Position numbers and translations under genes: made by a program. The notes under the pieces were generated by a model that searched no databases, was not told where the DNA came from, and saw nothing but the letters and a program-made list of their open reading frames with translations. DNA of 64,000 nt from Pseudothioclava nitratireducens (GTDB taxonomy: Bacteria; Pseudomonadota; Alphaproteobacteria; Rhodobacterales; Rhodobacteraceae). This document shows positions 28,801 to 36,992 of the stretch, piece by piece (the stretch's first letter is position 1; the number at the start of each line of letters is the position of its first letter). The stretch covers positions 342,010 to 406,009 of the forward strand of contig NZ_JARGDK010000001.1 in NCBI RefSeq assembly GCF_029210495.1, read 5' to 3'.

Positions 28801-29468
28801 GCGCGGGTCTCCTTGCCGGGCAGGTCGGTTTCAGTCTTCGGCGCGCGGATCGAGCCGAGCAGCGAGGTCACGAAAGGCAGCTTGGTCAGCGTTCCCTTCA
28901 CCTTCTCGAACTGCATGACATCGCCGATCCGGCGGTCGAGGAAATTCCACGTCTCGACATGGTCCTCACTCTCGTCGCCAATCCAATAAAGCACGACCGA
29001 GCTATAGACGCCCGAGAGGGTCAAGCGCTTGGAATACCAGTTATAATCCTCGCTCGTGTCACCCAGAACGCGCCAGATCCGGTCGCTCGTTTCCCAGATC
29101 AGCTTGCTGCCTGTGGCAACATTCTGCGGCAGTGCGAAGAGGCTCGCCCCCCGCCGCACCAGTTCCTTGTCCGCCGCCTCAAGACGCAGCCGAACCGCGA
29201 GCGCGACCTTCTCGCGGAACTTCAGACCGGTCATGTCGGCCGCTGCCAACGCCTCTTCCATCGCCGCGTCCCCCGCCCGGTGATAGGCCACCGCAAGGTC
29301 CACCGCGCCGCGCGGCAACACCACGCGCACCAGCGCCGGGTCAATCCCGAGATCGGCAATCGCCGCCTGAAGCGCGGGCTCCGACCAGCCATCGAAAGGC
29401 ACATGCGGCACAATCGCCGCCAACAGGTCCGCCGTCATCCGCGCCACATCCAAATGGTCGTTTTTCAT
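28797..29468 (-). CDS. COQ9 family protein (ubiquinone biosynthesis)
   Basis: 223 residues. The TetR-like lipid-binding fold of COQ9 is indicated by MTADLLAAIVPHVPFDGWSE-type N-terminus, the central SDRIWRVLGDTSEDYNWYSKR block and YWIGDESEDHVETWNFLDRRI, which are family hallmarks. In eukaryotes and alphaproteobacteria COQ9 supports ubiquinone hydroxylation by binding lipid intermediates. Start 29468 is backed by GGGAGA. Operon with the quinone oxidoreductase downstream; divergent from rpsU. Confidence 0.92.
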   Translation of the reverse strand: MKNDHLDVARMTADLLAAIVPHVPFDGWSEPALQAAIADLGIDPALVRVVLPRGAVDLAVAYHRAGDAAMEEALAAADMTGLKFREKVALAVRLRLEAADKELVRRGASLFALPQNVATGSKLIWETSDRIWRVLGDTSEDYNWYSKRLTLSGVYSSVVLYWIGDESEDHVETWNFLDRRIGDVMQFEKVKGTLTKLPFVTSLLGSIRAPKTETDLPGKETRA

Positions 29469-29492
29469 GGCATTTTCTCCCGCTGGCAAAGG

Positions 29493-29521
29493 TAGACAAA
29501 CCGTCTGGCCTTTGCTATATG
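29493..29521 (+). promoter_or_regulatory. Candidate sigma-70 promoter for rpsU
   Basis: TAGACA and TATATG separated by exactly 17 bases, about 52 bases before the rpsU ATG. The -35 differs from TTGACA by one base. Judged by eye only. Confidence 0.5.
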
Positions 29522-29573
29522 GCCGCTTCCTGCAATCTGATGCAACTTTAACTTAGGAAGGTGGTGACACCAC

Positions 29574-29780
29574 ATGCAGGTCAGCGTTCGCGACAATAAC
29601 GTCGAACAAGCGCTTCGTGCCCTGAAGAAAAAACTTCAGCGCGAGGGCGTGTTCCGCGAAATGAAGCTTCGTCAACATTTCGAGAAACCGTCCGTGAAGA
29701 AAGCGCGCGAAAAAGCTGAGGCCGTCCGCCGTGCCCGTAAACTGGCACGCAAGAAGGCCCAACGCGAAGGCGCTCTCTAA
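29574..29780 (+). CDS. rpsU: 30S ribosomal protein S21
   Basis: 68 residues, very basic, starting [20 protein letters not shown] and with the repeated Lys/Arg-rich C-terminus of alphaproteobacterial S21. It binds the small subunit near the anti-Shine-Dalgarno region and assists initiation. Strong AGGAAGG upstream. Single-gene unit with own promoter candidate and terminator. Confidence 0.97.
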   Translation: MQVSVRDNNVEQALRALKKKLQREGVFREMKLRQHFEKPSVKKAREKAEAVRRARKLARKKAQREGAL

Positions 29781-29818
29781 GCGTTTGAAAATGCTGGCGG
29801 GCTTGCCCGCACCGGGAA

Positions 29819-29847
29819 CCCCCATGGCTCGCCATCGGGGGTTTTTT
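29819..29847 (+). terminator. Intrinsic terminator of rpsU
   Basis: Stem CCCCCATGGC / GCCATCGGGGG with one bulged C, loop TC, followed by six T. The convergent Lrp gene ends 8 bases further on. Confidence 0.85.
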
Positions 29848-29855
29848 GGTGCCCG

Positions 29856-30314
29856 TCAGACCGGCAGCGCCGTGGTATTCGACACCGAACGCAGCGAAAA
29901 ACTCGACTGCATCTGCGCCACGCCCGGAAGCCGCGCAAGCTTGGCCCGGTGAATGCGTGCGAAGTCTTCGGTATCCTCAGCCACGACCTTGAGCAGATAA
30001 TCCGCCGTCCCCGCCATCAGGTGACATTCCAGCACATCAGGAATCTTGCGCACCTCGCGCTCGAACGCGTCCAGAACCTCATCCGCCTGAGTCGACAGCG
30101 TTATCTCGACGAAGACGGTCGTCGGGCGACCCAGCTTGCGCGGGTCCACCAATGCCACGTAGTCGCGGATGTAACCCTCTTCCTCAAGCCGCTGTACCCT
30201 GCGGTGGCAGGCCGAGGCCGATAGGTTCACGCGTTCCGACAGGTCCGCATTCGAGATTCGGCCCTGCTTTTGCAAGACTGTCAAAATGCGGCGATCCGTG
30301 GCGTCCAATGTCAT
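29856..30314 (-). CDS. Lrp/AsnC family transcriptional regulator (AldR-like)
   Basis: 152 residues. N-terminal winged HTH (DATDRRILTVLQKQGRISNADLS, then SASACHRRVQRLEEEGYI) and C-terminal RAM ligand-binding domain (ECHLMAGTADYLLKVVAED). Start MTLDATD at 30314 rather than the longer upstream frame. It is transcribed divergently from alanine dehydrogenase, the standard arrangement in which this regulator senses alanine or related amino acids and controls ald. Confidence 0.9.
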   Translation of the reverse strand: MTLDATDRRILTVLQKQGRISNADLSERVNLSASACHRRVQRLEEEGYIRDYVALVDPRKLGRPTTVFVEITLSTQADEVLDAFEREVRKIPDVLECHLMAGTADYLLKVVAEDTEDFARIHRAKLARLPGVAQMQSSFSLRSVSNTTALPV

Positions 30315-30351
30315 GGTTTCCGATTTTTCTTCTCTGCTTTCGCCATTAAGC

Positions 30352-30366
30352 GCACAATAATTGCAC
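30352..30366. promoter_or_regulatory. Candidate Lrp-family operator between lrp-like gene and ald
   Basis: 15-base imperfect palindrome GCACAATAATTGCAC with 5 of 7 symmetric pairs and an AT-rich centre, in the 150-base divergent gap. The shape suits Lrp/AsnC regulators, but a single site seen by eye is weak evidence. Confidence 0.3.
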
Positions 30367-30464
30367 AGTATCCCGATTTCCAAGAGGAATTTTCAATCCG
30401 TCATCATCCAAAGGCGCGCAAACTGAGAACCATAAAGGTCCGCAAGCGCCCAAGGGAGGAAGTT

Positions 30465-31583
30465 ATGAAAGTCGGATGCATCAGGGAAATCAAGGCGCAG
30501 GAGTTTCGGGTCGGACTCACACCCGGGGCGGCGCAAGAGGTGATTGCGAATGGCCATGATGTGGTGATCGAGGCGGGTGCGGGGGTTGGCTCCGGCTATC
30601 CGGACGACGATTACCGCGCGGTTGGGGCACAGATCGCGCCCACGGCGCAGGCAGTTTTCGATCTCGCGGAGATGATCGTCAAGGTGAAGGAGCCGCAGCC
30701 TGCGGAACGCGCGATGCTGCGTCCGGGCCAGGTTCTGTTCGCCTATCTGCACCTCGCTCCAGACCGCGCCCAAACCGAGGATTTGATCAAGTCGGGCGCT
30801 ACATGCATCGCGTTTGAAACCGTGACCGACGCCAATCGCGGATTACCGCTTCTGGCGCCCATGTCCGAGGTGGCCGGGAAACTGGCCCCCCAAATGGGGG
30901 CTTGGACGCTTCAAAAGGCGAATGGCGGGCGGGGTGTTCTCATGGGCGGGGTTCCCGGCGTATCGCCCGCCCGTGTGGCGGTCATCGGCGGCGGGGTCGT
31001 CGGCACGAATGCCGCGCGTGTCGCGGCAGGTATGGGGGCGGACGTCGTTGTCCTCGACCGGTCGGTCGCGCGGCTGCGCTATCTCGATGAGGTTTATGCC
31101 GGGCAGTTCCGCACGCTGTATTCCTCGAGCGCCAATCTCGCCGAGCAGATCGCATCGGCGGATATGGTCATCGGTGCGGTGCTGATCCCCGGTGCGGCGG
31201 CACCGAAACTCGTGACGCGCGCGATGCTGGCGACAATGAAGCCGGGCGCGGCGATCGTGGATGTCGCTATCGATCAGGGCGGCTGCTTTGAAACCTCGCA
31301 CGCCACCACCCATCAGGACCCGATTTTCGAGGTCGATGGCATCTTGCATTACTGTGTGGCCAATATGCCCGGCGCGGTCGCGCGCACATCCACGCAGGCA
31401 CTTGGCAATGCAACGCTGCCCTTCGTGGTCGCATTAGCCAACAAGGGCTGGCGGCAGGCCTGCCGCGACGATGCGCATCTGCGCGCGGGGCTAAATGTGC
31501 ATGCCGGGCAGATCACCTGCCCGCCCGTCGGCGAAGCTTTGGGCCTGCCCGCGATCACGCCCGAGGCAGCCCTCGAGCTGTGA
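30465..31583 (+). CDS. ald: Alanine dehydrogenase
   Basis: 372 residues, usual length. [20 protein letters not shown] with the substrate-binding Arg/Lys, [14 protein letters not shown] with the catalytic His/Lys region, Rossmann motif [15 protein letters not shown] near 172, and [15 protein letters not shown] near 300. It interconverts L-alanine and pyruvate plus ammonia with NAD. AAGGGAGGA ribosome site. Divergent Lrp-type regulator upstream and strong terminator downstream. Confidence 0.96.
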   Translation: MKVGCIREIKAQEFRVGLTPGAAQEVIANGHDVVIEAGAGVGSGYPDDDYRAVGAQIAPTAQAVFDLAEMIVKVKEPQPAERAMLRPGQVLFAYLHLAPDRAQTEDLIKSGATCIAFETVTDANRGLPLLAPMSEVAGKLAPQMGAWTLQKANGGRGVLMGGVPGVSPARVAVIGGGVVGTNAARVAAGMGADVVVLDRSVARLRYLDEVYAGQFRTLYSSSANLAEQIASADMVIGAVLIPGAAAPKLVTRAMLATMKPGAAIVDVAIDQGGCFETSHATTHQDPIFEVDGILHYCVANMPGAVARTSTQALGNATLPFVVALANKGWRQACRDDAHLRAGLNVHAGQITCPPVGEALGLPAITPEAALEL

Positions 31584-31591
31584 CCAAAAAA

Positions 31592-31616
31592 GGCCCGGGG
31601 AACACCCGGGCCTTTT
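31592..31616. terminator. Bidirectional intrinsic terminator
   Basis: 8-bp stem GGCCCGGG / CCCGGGCC followed by TTTT and preceded by AAAAAA, between convergent ald and mscL. Confidence 0.85.
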
Positions 31617-31633
31617 CGTTTGATCTTATCTGC

Positions 31634-32062
31634 TTACTTCTTCAAAGCGTCGCGGATCTCGAGAAGTACGTCGAGTTCGCTCGGACCGGTCGCAACCTCG
31701 GGGGCGACTTCCTCGGGCTTTTCGGCCGCTTCCTTGACGCGGTTCACCATCTTGACCAGCATGAAGACAACGAAAGCGATGATCAGGAAGTTGATGATCG
31801 CCATCAGAAAGGCCCCATAGGCAAAGACCGAAGCCCCGGCTTCGCGCGCGGCCTCAAGGCTCGCCCCTTCGGGCACATCGCCCGACAGAACAGCATAATT
31901 GTTGGTGAAGTCGATGCCACCCGTGAACAGCCCGATGATCGGATTGATCAGGTCGGCAACAAGCGAACTGACAATCGCGGTAAAGGCCGCACCGATGATG
32001 ATACCAACGGCCATGTCCATGACATTGCCTTTGGCGATGAAATCTTTGAACTCTTGGATCAT
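31634..32062 (-). CDS. mscL: Large-conductance mechanosensitive channel
   Basis: 142 residues starting [20 protein letters not shown], the MscL N-terminal amphipathic helix, followed by TM1 ([19 protein letters not shown]) , a periplasmic loop of about 40 residues, TM2 ([20 protein letters not shown]) and a charged C-terminal helix. Opens on membrane tension to release solutes on osmotic downshock. Start 32062 has GAGGGACGG upstream; the longer frame is ignored. Confidence 0.95.
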   Translation of the reverse strand: MIQEFKDFIAKGNVMDMAVGIIIGAAFTAIVSSLVADLINPIIGLFTGGIDFTNNYAVLSGDVPEGASLEAAREAGASVFAYGAFLMAIINFLIIAFVVFMLVKMVNRVKEAAEKPEEVAPEVATGPSELDVLLEIRDALKK

Positions 32063-32179
32063 ATTCCGTCCCTCGTACTCTGCCCGGTTTGTTTCCGGCA
32101 TGGTAACGTTATCATAAGGGTAGAGGGACGAAACAGTCCTATTCGAAATCGACGACGCAAAGACAACCTGGAGCATACC

Positions 32180-32875
32180 TTGGATACACTTTCCGACTTT
32201 CCGATCACACAGCGTTGGCCGGCCACCGATCCGACGGCCATACAGCTCTACTCGCTACCCACGCCGAACGGGGTCAAGGTGTCGATCATGCTGGAGGAAA
32301 CCGGGCTCGCTTATGAGCCGCATCTCGTGAAGTTCGACACCAACGATCAGATGACCCCGGAATTCCTCTCGCTCAACCCCAATAACAAGATCCCGGCGAT
32401 CATTGATCCGAATGGCCCCGATGGTGCGCCATTGGCCCTGTTCGAAAGCGGCGCGATCCTGATCTATCTGGCCGAAAAGACCGGGCAGCTTCTGCCACAG
32501 GCACGGCGCTATCAGGTGCTGCAATGGCTGATGTTCCAGATGGGTGGCGTCGGGCCGATGTTCGGACAGCTTGGGTTCTACCACAGTTTCGCGGGCAAGG
32601 AGATCGAGGACCCACGCCCGAAAGAGCGTTACCGCGCCGAAGTCGCGCGCCTGCTTCGCGTGCTCGACGGCACACTGGAGGGGCGGGAGTGGCTGGCCGA
32701 GGATTACTCGATCGCCGATATCGCCACGGCACCGTGGTTGCGGACGTTGCGCGACTTTTACAAGGCGGGGGATATCACCGGCTGGGCTGAGCTGCGCAAC
32801 GTGCCCGCCTATCTTGATCGGTTCCTGGCCCGGCCAGCCGTGCAACGCGGCCTCGTGATCCCGAAACGGGACTGA
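32180..32875 (+). CDS. Glutathione S-transferase, Nu-class (YfcG-like)
   Basis: 231 residues. Thioredoxin-like N-domain with [25 protein letters not shown] and the glutathione-binding [14 protein letters not shown]; helical C-domain. The pattern resembles E. coli YfcG, a disulfide-bond oxidoreductase, rather than conjugating GSTs. The frame has no suitable ATG; TTG at 32180 with GGAG seven bases upstream is the likely start. Divergent from mscL; the start lies in the region upstream of that gene. Confidence 0.85.
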   Translation: MDTLSDFPITQRWPATDPTAIQLYSLPTPNGVKVSIMLEETGLAYEPHLVKFDTNDQMTPEFLSLNPNNKIPAIIDPNGPDGAPLALFESGAILIYLAEKTGQLLPQARRYQVLQWLMFQMGGVGPMFGQLGFYHSFAGKEIEDPRPKERYRAEVARLLRVLDGTLEGREWLAEDYSIADIATAPWLRTLRDFYKAGDITGWAELRNVPAYLDRFLARPAVQRGLVIPKRD

Positions 32876-32887
32876 GCCGCACCGCCC

Positions 32888-33442
32888 TCAGGCCCAATCC
32901 TCCGGAGCAAGAACGGGGGCGGTTGCGATCCGCGCGCTGGCCTCTGCCCGGGCGGCGGCCAGAATATCGTCGGGCCCGCGTGACAGCGCGGTCTCGACCC
33001 GCTCGATGGCCTCGTCCAGCGTGAGCAAAGGATCGAAGGCGTTCTCCCGCGCGGCCGGATCGATCAGAAAGCGGCGCAACCGATCCTGCGCATCGGTGAT
33101 CCGGACCCGCAAGAGATCGCGCTGATCGGCGCGAAAGGCGGTTTCAAGCGGCAGCGTTTCCTCAAGGCTCGCCAACTCCTCGCGTAAAGTGTCGATGGTA
33201 TCGCTGAGCCGCTCAAACGCCTCACCCTCACGGTGCGACAGCTCGTCCTCGCAGCCAACGATCATCTGGCGCAGCATCGCGACCCGATCGCGCGCGATAA
33301 CTTCCGCCGCTTCGACAAAAGCCGCATCGCGCACCGCACGGCCAATATCGTCCATCGCCGTCTCGACCGGATAAAGACCGCTATCCTCGCCCATAGGCAG
33401 GAAAAAACCACCAACTGGCGCCCAGTTCGATTGTCGCAGCAT
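32888..33442 (-). CDS. Hypothetical helical protein
   Basis: 184 residues, cytoplasmic, acidic, mostly alpha-helix with a coiled-coil-like central part (about 45-125, many Arg, Glu and Leu) and two cysteine-free termini. No family recognised. ATG at 33442 is preferred because GGGGAG sits seven bases before it; a GTG three bases earlier is possible. Monocistronic by position, 12 bases from the convergent GST gene. Confidence 0.65.
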   Translation of the reverse strand: MLRQSNWAPVGGFFLPMGEDSGLYPVETAMDDIGRAVRDAAFVEAAEVIARDRVAMLRQMIVGCEDELSHREGEAFERLSDTIDTLREELASLEETLPLETAFRADQRDLLRVRITDAQDRLRRFLIDPAARENAFDPLLTLDEAIERVETALSRGPDDILAAARAEASARIATAPVLAPEDWA

Positions 33443-33557
33443 CACATTACTCCCCGCATGTCTGACCGAGAGAACGGTGACATATCAGGGTGAACAAGTT
33501 GTGAACGAGCGCCAGAATGTTCCCAATCCGTTCCGAAGACGGAACGACTGGTAGGCC

Positions 33558-34349
33558 TTAGGCCGGCTGACGCAATATCTTGGTCAGCGGATCGAACATT
33601 TCGGCGTTGGTCGCAATCACCGAACCCGATTCGAAGATCTCGCGGCCTTCGCGCACAGCCCCCACGAACCCACCGGCTTCCTTCACGAGAATCAGCCCCG
33701 CCGCCATGTCCCACGCGTTGATGCCACGTTCCCAATAGCCGTCGTAGCGCCCCGCCGCGACATAGGCGAGGTCGAGCGCCGCAGAGCCGAAACGGCGCAC
33801 GCCCGCGCAGACCGGCATCAGCCGCGCGAGGTCTTGCAGCGTTGCGGGGAGCGTCGAGCGCCCACCAAAAGGCACACCCGTCGCAAAAATAGCCTCGATC
33901 ATGTTGCGTCGTCCCGACACGCGCAGACGGGTGTCGTTCATATAGGCGCCAAGGCCTTTCTCGGCGTAGAAGAGTTCGTCCTTGGCGGCGTCAAAGATCA
34001 CACCGGCGACAACCTCGCCCTTGTGTTCGAGCGCGATCGAGACCGCCCAATGCGGCAGGCCGTGCAGGAAGTTGGTGGTGCCGTCGAGCGGATCGACGAT
34101 CCAGCGACGCGTCGGGTCTTCGCCATCCGCCTCGCCGGTTTCTTCGCCAAGCCAGCCATAGCTGGGGCGCGCCCCGCGGAGTTCGTCCTTGATGATGCGT
34201 TCGGCTTCACGGTCGGCACGGCTTACGAAGTCGCCCGGGCCTTTCGCCGAGACCTGAAGGTTCTCGACCTCGCGGAAATCCTTCACGAGCGAACGGCCCG
34301 CCTTACGGGCGGCCTTGATCATCAGGTTGAGGTTTGCGCTGCCTTGCAT
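33558..34349 (-). CDS. suhB: Inositol monophosphatase family protein
   Basis: 263 residues. Metal-binding motifs in order: GEETG (about 70), DPLDGTTNF (about 87-95) and the C-terminal WERGINAWDMAAG (about 212), all diagnostic of the family. It dephosphorylates inositol-1-phosphate or related sugar phosphates; the SuhB name reflects similarity, not tested function. Start 34349 is supported by AAGGAG eight bases upstream. Confidence 0.9.
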   Translation of the reverse strand: MQGSANLNLMIKAARKAGRSLVKDFREVENLQVSAKGPGDFVSRADREAERIIKDELRGARPSYGWLGEETGEADGEDPTRRWIVDPLDGTTNFLHGLPHWAVSIALEHKGEVVAGVIFDAAKDELFYAEKGLGAYMNDTRLRVSGRRNMIEAIFATGVPFGGRSTLPATLQDLARLMPVCAGVRRFGSAALDLAYVAAGRYDGYWERGINAWDMAAGLILVKEAGGFVGAVREGREIFESGSVIATNAEMFDPLTKILRQPA

Positions 34350-34434
34350 GCCGGGGCTCCTTCGGTTCAAGCGCGTGCCTTACACGCGCGCGCATGGGAT
34401 TCCAAGAGGTTTAGGCATGGTGGCACGCTGGGAA

Positions 34435-34500
34435 AGGGGGCTGCCTGCCCCCTTGGTGCGCTGCGCGCACCTACCCCCGGGGATATTTGGCGCGATTGGA
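34435..34500. repeat. Intergenic repeat copy, type A tail
   Basis: AAGGGGGC / GCCCCCTT hairpin, then ACCTACCCCCGGGGATATTTGG and CGCGATTGGAGG, ending at the stop of the metR-like gene. Same order of elements as at 11580 and 23400. Confidence 0.55.
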
Positions 34501-34502
34501 GG

Positions 34503-35408
34503 TCAACTGCGCTGAAGCTTGACCGGCTCGGTCCGCGCGAGGCGCAGGAAATGCGCCATGAAGGGCTGTGTCGCGTCTTCGCTGCGGGTGGCCGCATAGA
34601 GCCGTTTGGTCAGCCCGCCTTCGGTGACCGGGCGGGTGATGTAATCGGGTTGGTATTTCACCTCGCGCAGAACCCAATCGGGCAGGACCGCGACGCCGCG
34701 ATTTGAGGCCACGAGCATCAGGATCACGGCGGTCAATTCAACTTGGCGGTGCGCCTTGGGTTCGACCCGCGCGGGGGTCAGAAGCTTGGTGAAAATGTCG
34801 ATGCGCCCGCGATCCACCGGATAGGTGATAAGCGTCTGATCGGCGAAATCCTCGGCCTCGATGAAGGGCTTCTCGGCCAGCGGATTGCTGGCGGCGGCGA
34901 CGAAGGTCGGGTGGTAATCGAAGAGCGGATTGAAAGTGACGCCGGGCAGGTCTTCGGGATCGGAGGAGATTACCAGATCGACCTCTTCACGCATCAGCGC
35001 GGGTAGTGCATTAAAAGCGAGCCCCGGCCGAATATCCACGTCGATATCGGGCCAAGCGCGGCGGAACTGTTCGAGGACCGGGAAGAGCCAATCGAAACAG
35101 GCATGGCATTCGATGGCGATATGCAGCCGCCCTGCCCGCCCCGAGCGCAGCGCCGCGAATTCCTCTTCGGTGGCTTCGATTTCCGGCAGGATGCGTTCCG
35201 CAAGACGGAAGAGTTTCATGCCCGCCGAGGACAGCTTCAGCGGCTTCGAGCGGCGCACGAACAGCTCGACCCCGGCTTGATCCTCTAGCCCCTTGATCTG
35301 ATGCGAGAGCGCACTTTGCGTGATGTGAAGGATATCGGCCGCCCGCGCGAGCCCCCCGGCGTCATGGATCGCTTTGATCGTGCGGAGATGTCGGAACTCG
35401 AGATGCAT
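34503..35408 (-). CDS. metR: LysR family regulator, MetR-like
   Basis: 301 residues starting MHLEFRHLRTIKAIHDAGGLARAADILHITQSALSHQIKGLE, a LysR HTH whose wording is close to MetR. The effector domain includes LHIAIECHACFDWLFPVL, a MetR-like block. It is divergent from metF, the classic target of MetR, which responds to homocysteine. The longer upstream frame is rejected because it would run through metF's promoter region. Confidence 0.88.
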   Translation of the reverse strand: MHLEFRHLRTIKAIHDAGGLARAADILHITQSALSHQIKGLEDQAGVELFVRRSKPLKLSSAGMKLFRLAERILPEIEATEEEFAALRSGRAGRLHIAIECHACFDWLFPVLEQFRRAWPDIDVDIRPGLAFNALPALMREEVDLVISSDPEDLPGVTFNPLFDYHPTFVAAASNPLAEKPFIEAEDFADQTLITYPVDRGRIDIFTKLLTPARVEPKAHRQVELTAVILMLVASNRGVAVLPDWVLREVKYQPDYITRPVTEGGLTKRLYAATRSEDATQPFMAHFLRLARTEPVKLQRS

Positions 35409-35442
35409 CTTGTGGTTGGGCTCATAACAATCTTGAGGATTA

Positions 35443-35455
35443 TGAGTTTGTCTCA
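35443..35455. promoter_or_regulatory. Candidate MetR binding site
   Basis: TGAGTTTGTCTCA, a perfect TGAG-N5-CTCA palindrome in the 94-base gap between metR and metF. The E. coli MetR consensus has the same geometry (TGAA-N5-TTCA). Two more TGAG half-sites lie within 16 bases on its left. Confidence 0.6.
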
Positions 35456-35502
35456 CATTGCGATTTTTGGCACAAGGGGTGCAACGAAAGGACACCATCA
35501 TC

Positions 35503-36369
35503 ATGACGACGCCCAATGTCAGCTTTGAGTTTTTCCCGCCGCAGACGCTCGATGCGTCCTTCCGCCTGTGGGAAACTGCGCAGATGCTTGCGCCGCTCAA
35601 GCCGAACTTCGTCTCGGTGACCTATGGCGCTGGCGGCACCACCCGCAAGCTCACCCATGAGGCGGTCGGGACCATCCACCGCAATTACGGTCTGAACGTG
35701 GCCGCGCATCTGACCTGTGTCGATGCAACCCGCGCCGAGACCAAAGAGATCATCGACGCCTATGCCGAGGCGGGCGTCACCGAGATCGTTGCACTGCGCG
35801 GCGATCCGCCGAAAGGCGCGAGCCGCTTCACCCCGCATCCAGAGGGGTTTGCCTCGTCGGTCGAGCTGATCGAGTGGCTGGCCGAGGACGGTCGGTTCAC
35901 CCTGCGTTGCGGCGCTTACCCCGAGCCCCATCCCGAGGCCGCCAATACGCTGGCCGATGTGAAATGGCTGAAGCGGAAGGTGGAGGCTGGGGCGACCTCG
36001 GCAATCACGCAGTTCTTCTTCGAGGCGGAAACCTTCTTCCGTTTCCGCGATGCCTGCGAAAAAGAAGGCATCGACGCCAAGATCATCCCCGGCATCCTGC
36101 CGATCCAGTCATGGAAGGGTGCGAAGAACTTTGCGCAGCGTTGCGGGACCTCGATCCCGACATGGGTGGAGGAGGCTTTTGAGGCCGCGACCCGTGACGA
36201 CCGCGAGGCGCTTCTGGCGACCGCACTTTGCACGGAGCTGTGCGACGACCTGATCGCAGGCGGTGTCGAGGACCTGCATTTCTACACGCTGAATCGCCCG
36301 AACATGACCCGCGACGTGTGTCACGCCCTGGGCGTGACCCCGGCAACGGCGCTGGAGAATGTCGCCTGA
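35503..36369 (+). CDS. metF: Methylenetetrahydrofolate reductase
   Basis: 288 residues, TIM barrel flavoprotein. Begins MTTPNVSFEFFPPQ, with FVSVTYGAGGTTR, HLTCVDATRAE, ALRGDPP (the active-site loop) and FFFEAETFFRF. It reduces methylene-THF to methyl-THF for methionine synthesis. AAAGGA ribosome site. Probably activated by the divergent MetR-like protein. Confidence 0.96.
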   Translation: MTTPNVSFEFFPPQTLDASFRLWETAQMLAPLKPNFVSVTYGAGGTTRKLTHEAVGTIHRNYGLNVAAHLTCVDATRAETKEIIDAYAEAGVTEIVALRGDPPKGASRFTPHPEGFASSVELIEWLAEDGRFTLRCGAYPEPHPEAANTLADVKWLKRKVEAGATSAITQFFFEAETFFRFRDACEKEGIDAKIIPGILPIQSWKGAKNFAQRCGTSIPTWVEEAFEAATRDDREALLATALCTELCDDLIAGGVEDLHFYTLNRPNMTRDVCHALGVTPATALENVA

Positions 36370-36425
36370 AGGGAGCCTCCGGCGGGGATATTTCGGGCAG
36401 ATTGAGGGGGGCGCGGCTCCCCTTT
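36368..36425. repeat. Intergenic repeat copy, type B tail
   Basis: GGGAGCCTCCGGCGGGGATATTTCGGGCAGATTGAGG starting at the metF stop, followed by GGGGGCGCGGCTCCCC then TTTTT. The GGGGAGCC-type stem with the T-run could be the actual metF terminator. Confidence 0.55.
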
Positions 36426-36506
36426 TTCGTTCGTGACGCAACGGAAATTTCTTCCACCCTTCCGGCCAGCGGCGGCGCGGTTACTCTGCGTCAAAAAGGA
36501 GGGGCC

Positions 36507-36992
36507 ATGACCAGACAGACTTTCGCCGAAGGGCCCGAGGATTTTCTCTCGCTCGACGAAGTGCTGGCCCAGAATGGGCTGGACTATATGCACAAGATGG
36601 CAGCCGGCGAGGTGCCGAGCCCGACCGTCCAGCGCGCAATGGCCTATCACATCAGCAAGGTCGAAGCGGGCCGCGTGGAGGTGCGTGGCACGCCCGAGCA
36701 TCCGCAGACCAACGGCTATGGCGGGGTGCATGGGGGATGGTATGCGATGGTGCTCGACACCTGCATGACCTGTGCCGTTATCACCGGGCTGAAAAAGGGC
36801 CAGACCCAGACAACGCTGGAATTCAAGGTCAACCTGATCCGGGCGATCCCACTTGGGACCGAGGTGGTCGGGATCGGGATGCTGGAGCATCTTGGCCGGT
36901 CAACCGGCGTCGCCCGCGGCGAGATCCGTGGGGCGGCGGACGGGCGACTCTATGCCACCGGCACTGCCACCTGCTTCGTCATGACCCCCTGA
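36507..36992 (+). CDS. PaaI-type thioesterase (hotdog fold)
   Basis: 161 residues. Central helix motif NGYGGVHGGWYAMVLDTCM and TLEFKVNLIRAIPLG are typical of the PaaI/4HBT hotdog thioesterases that hydrolyse acyl-CoA or aryl-CoA esters. AAGGAGGGG ribosome site. Substrate unknown. The last 93 bases overlap, on the opposite strand, the 3' end of the DUF2235 gene. Confidence 0.85.
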   Translation: MTRQTFAEGPEDFLSLDEVLAQNGLDYMHKMAAGEVPSPTVQRAMAYHISKVEAGRVEVRGTPEHPQTNGYGGVHGGWYAMVLDTCMTCAVITGLKKGQTQTTLEFKVNLIRAIPLGTEVVGIGMLEHLGRSTGVARGEIRGAADGRLYATGTATCFVMTP

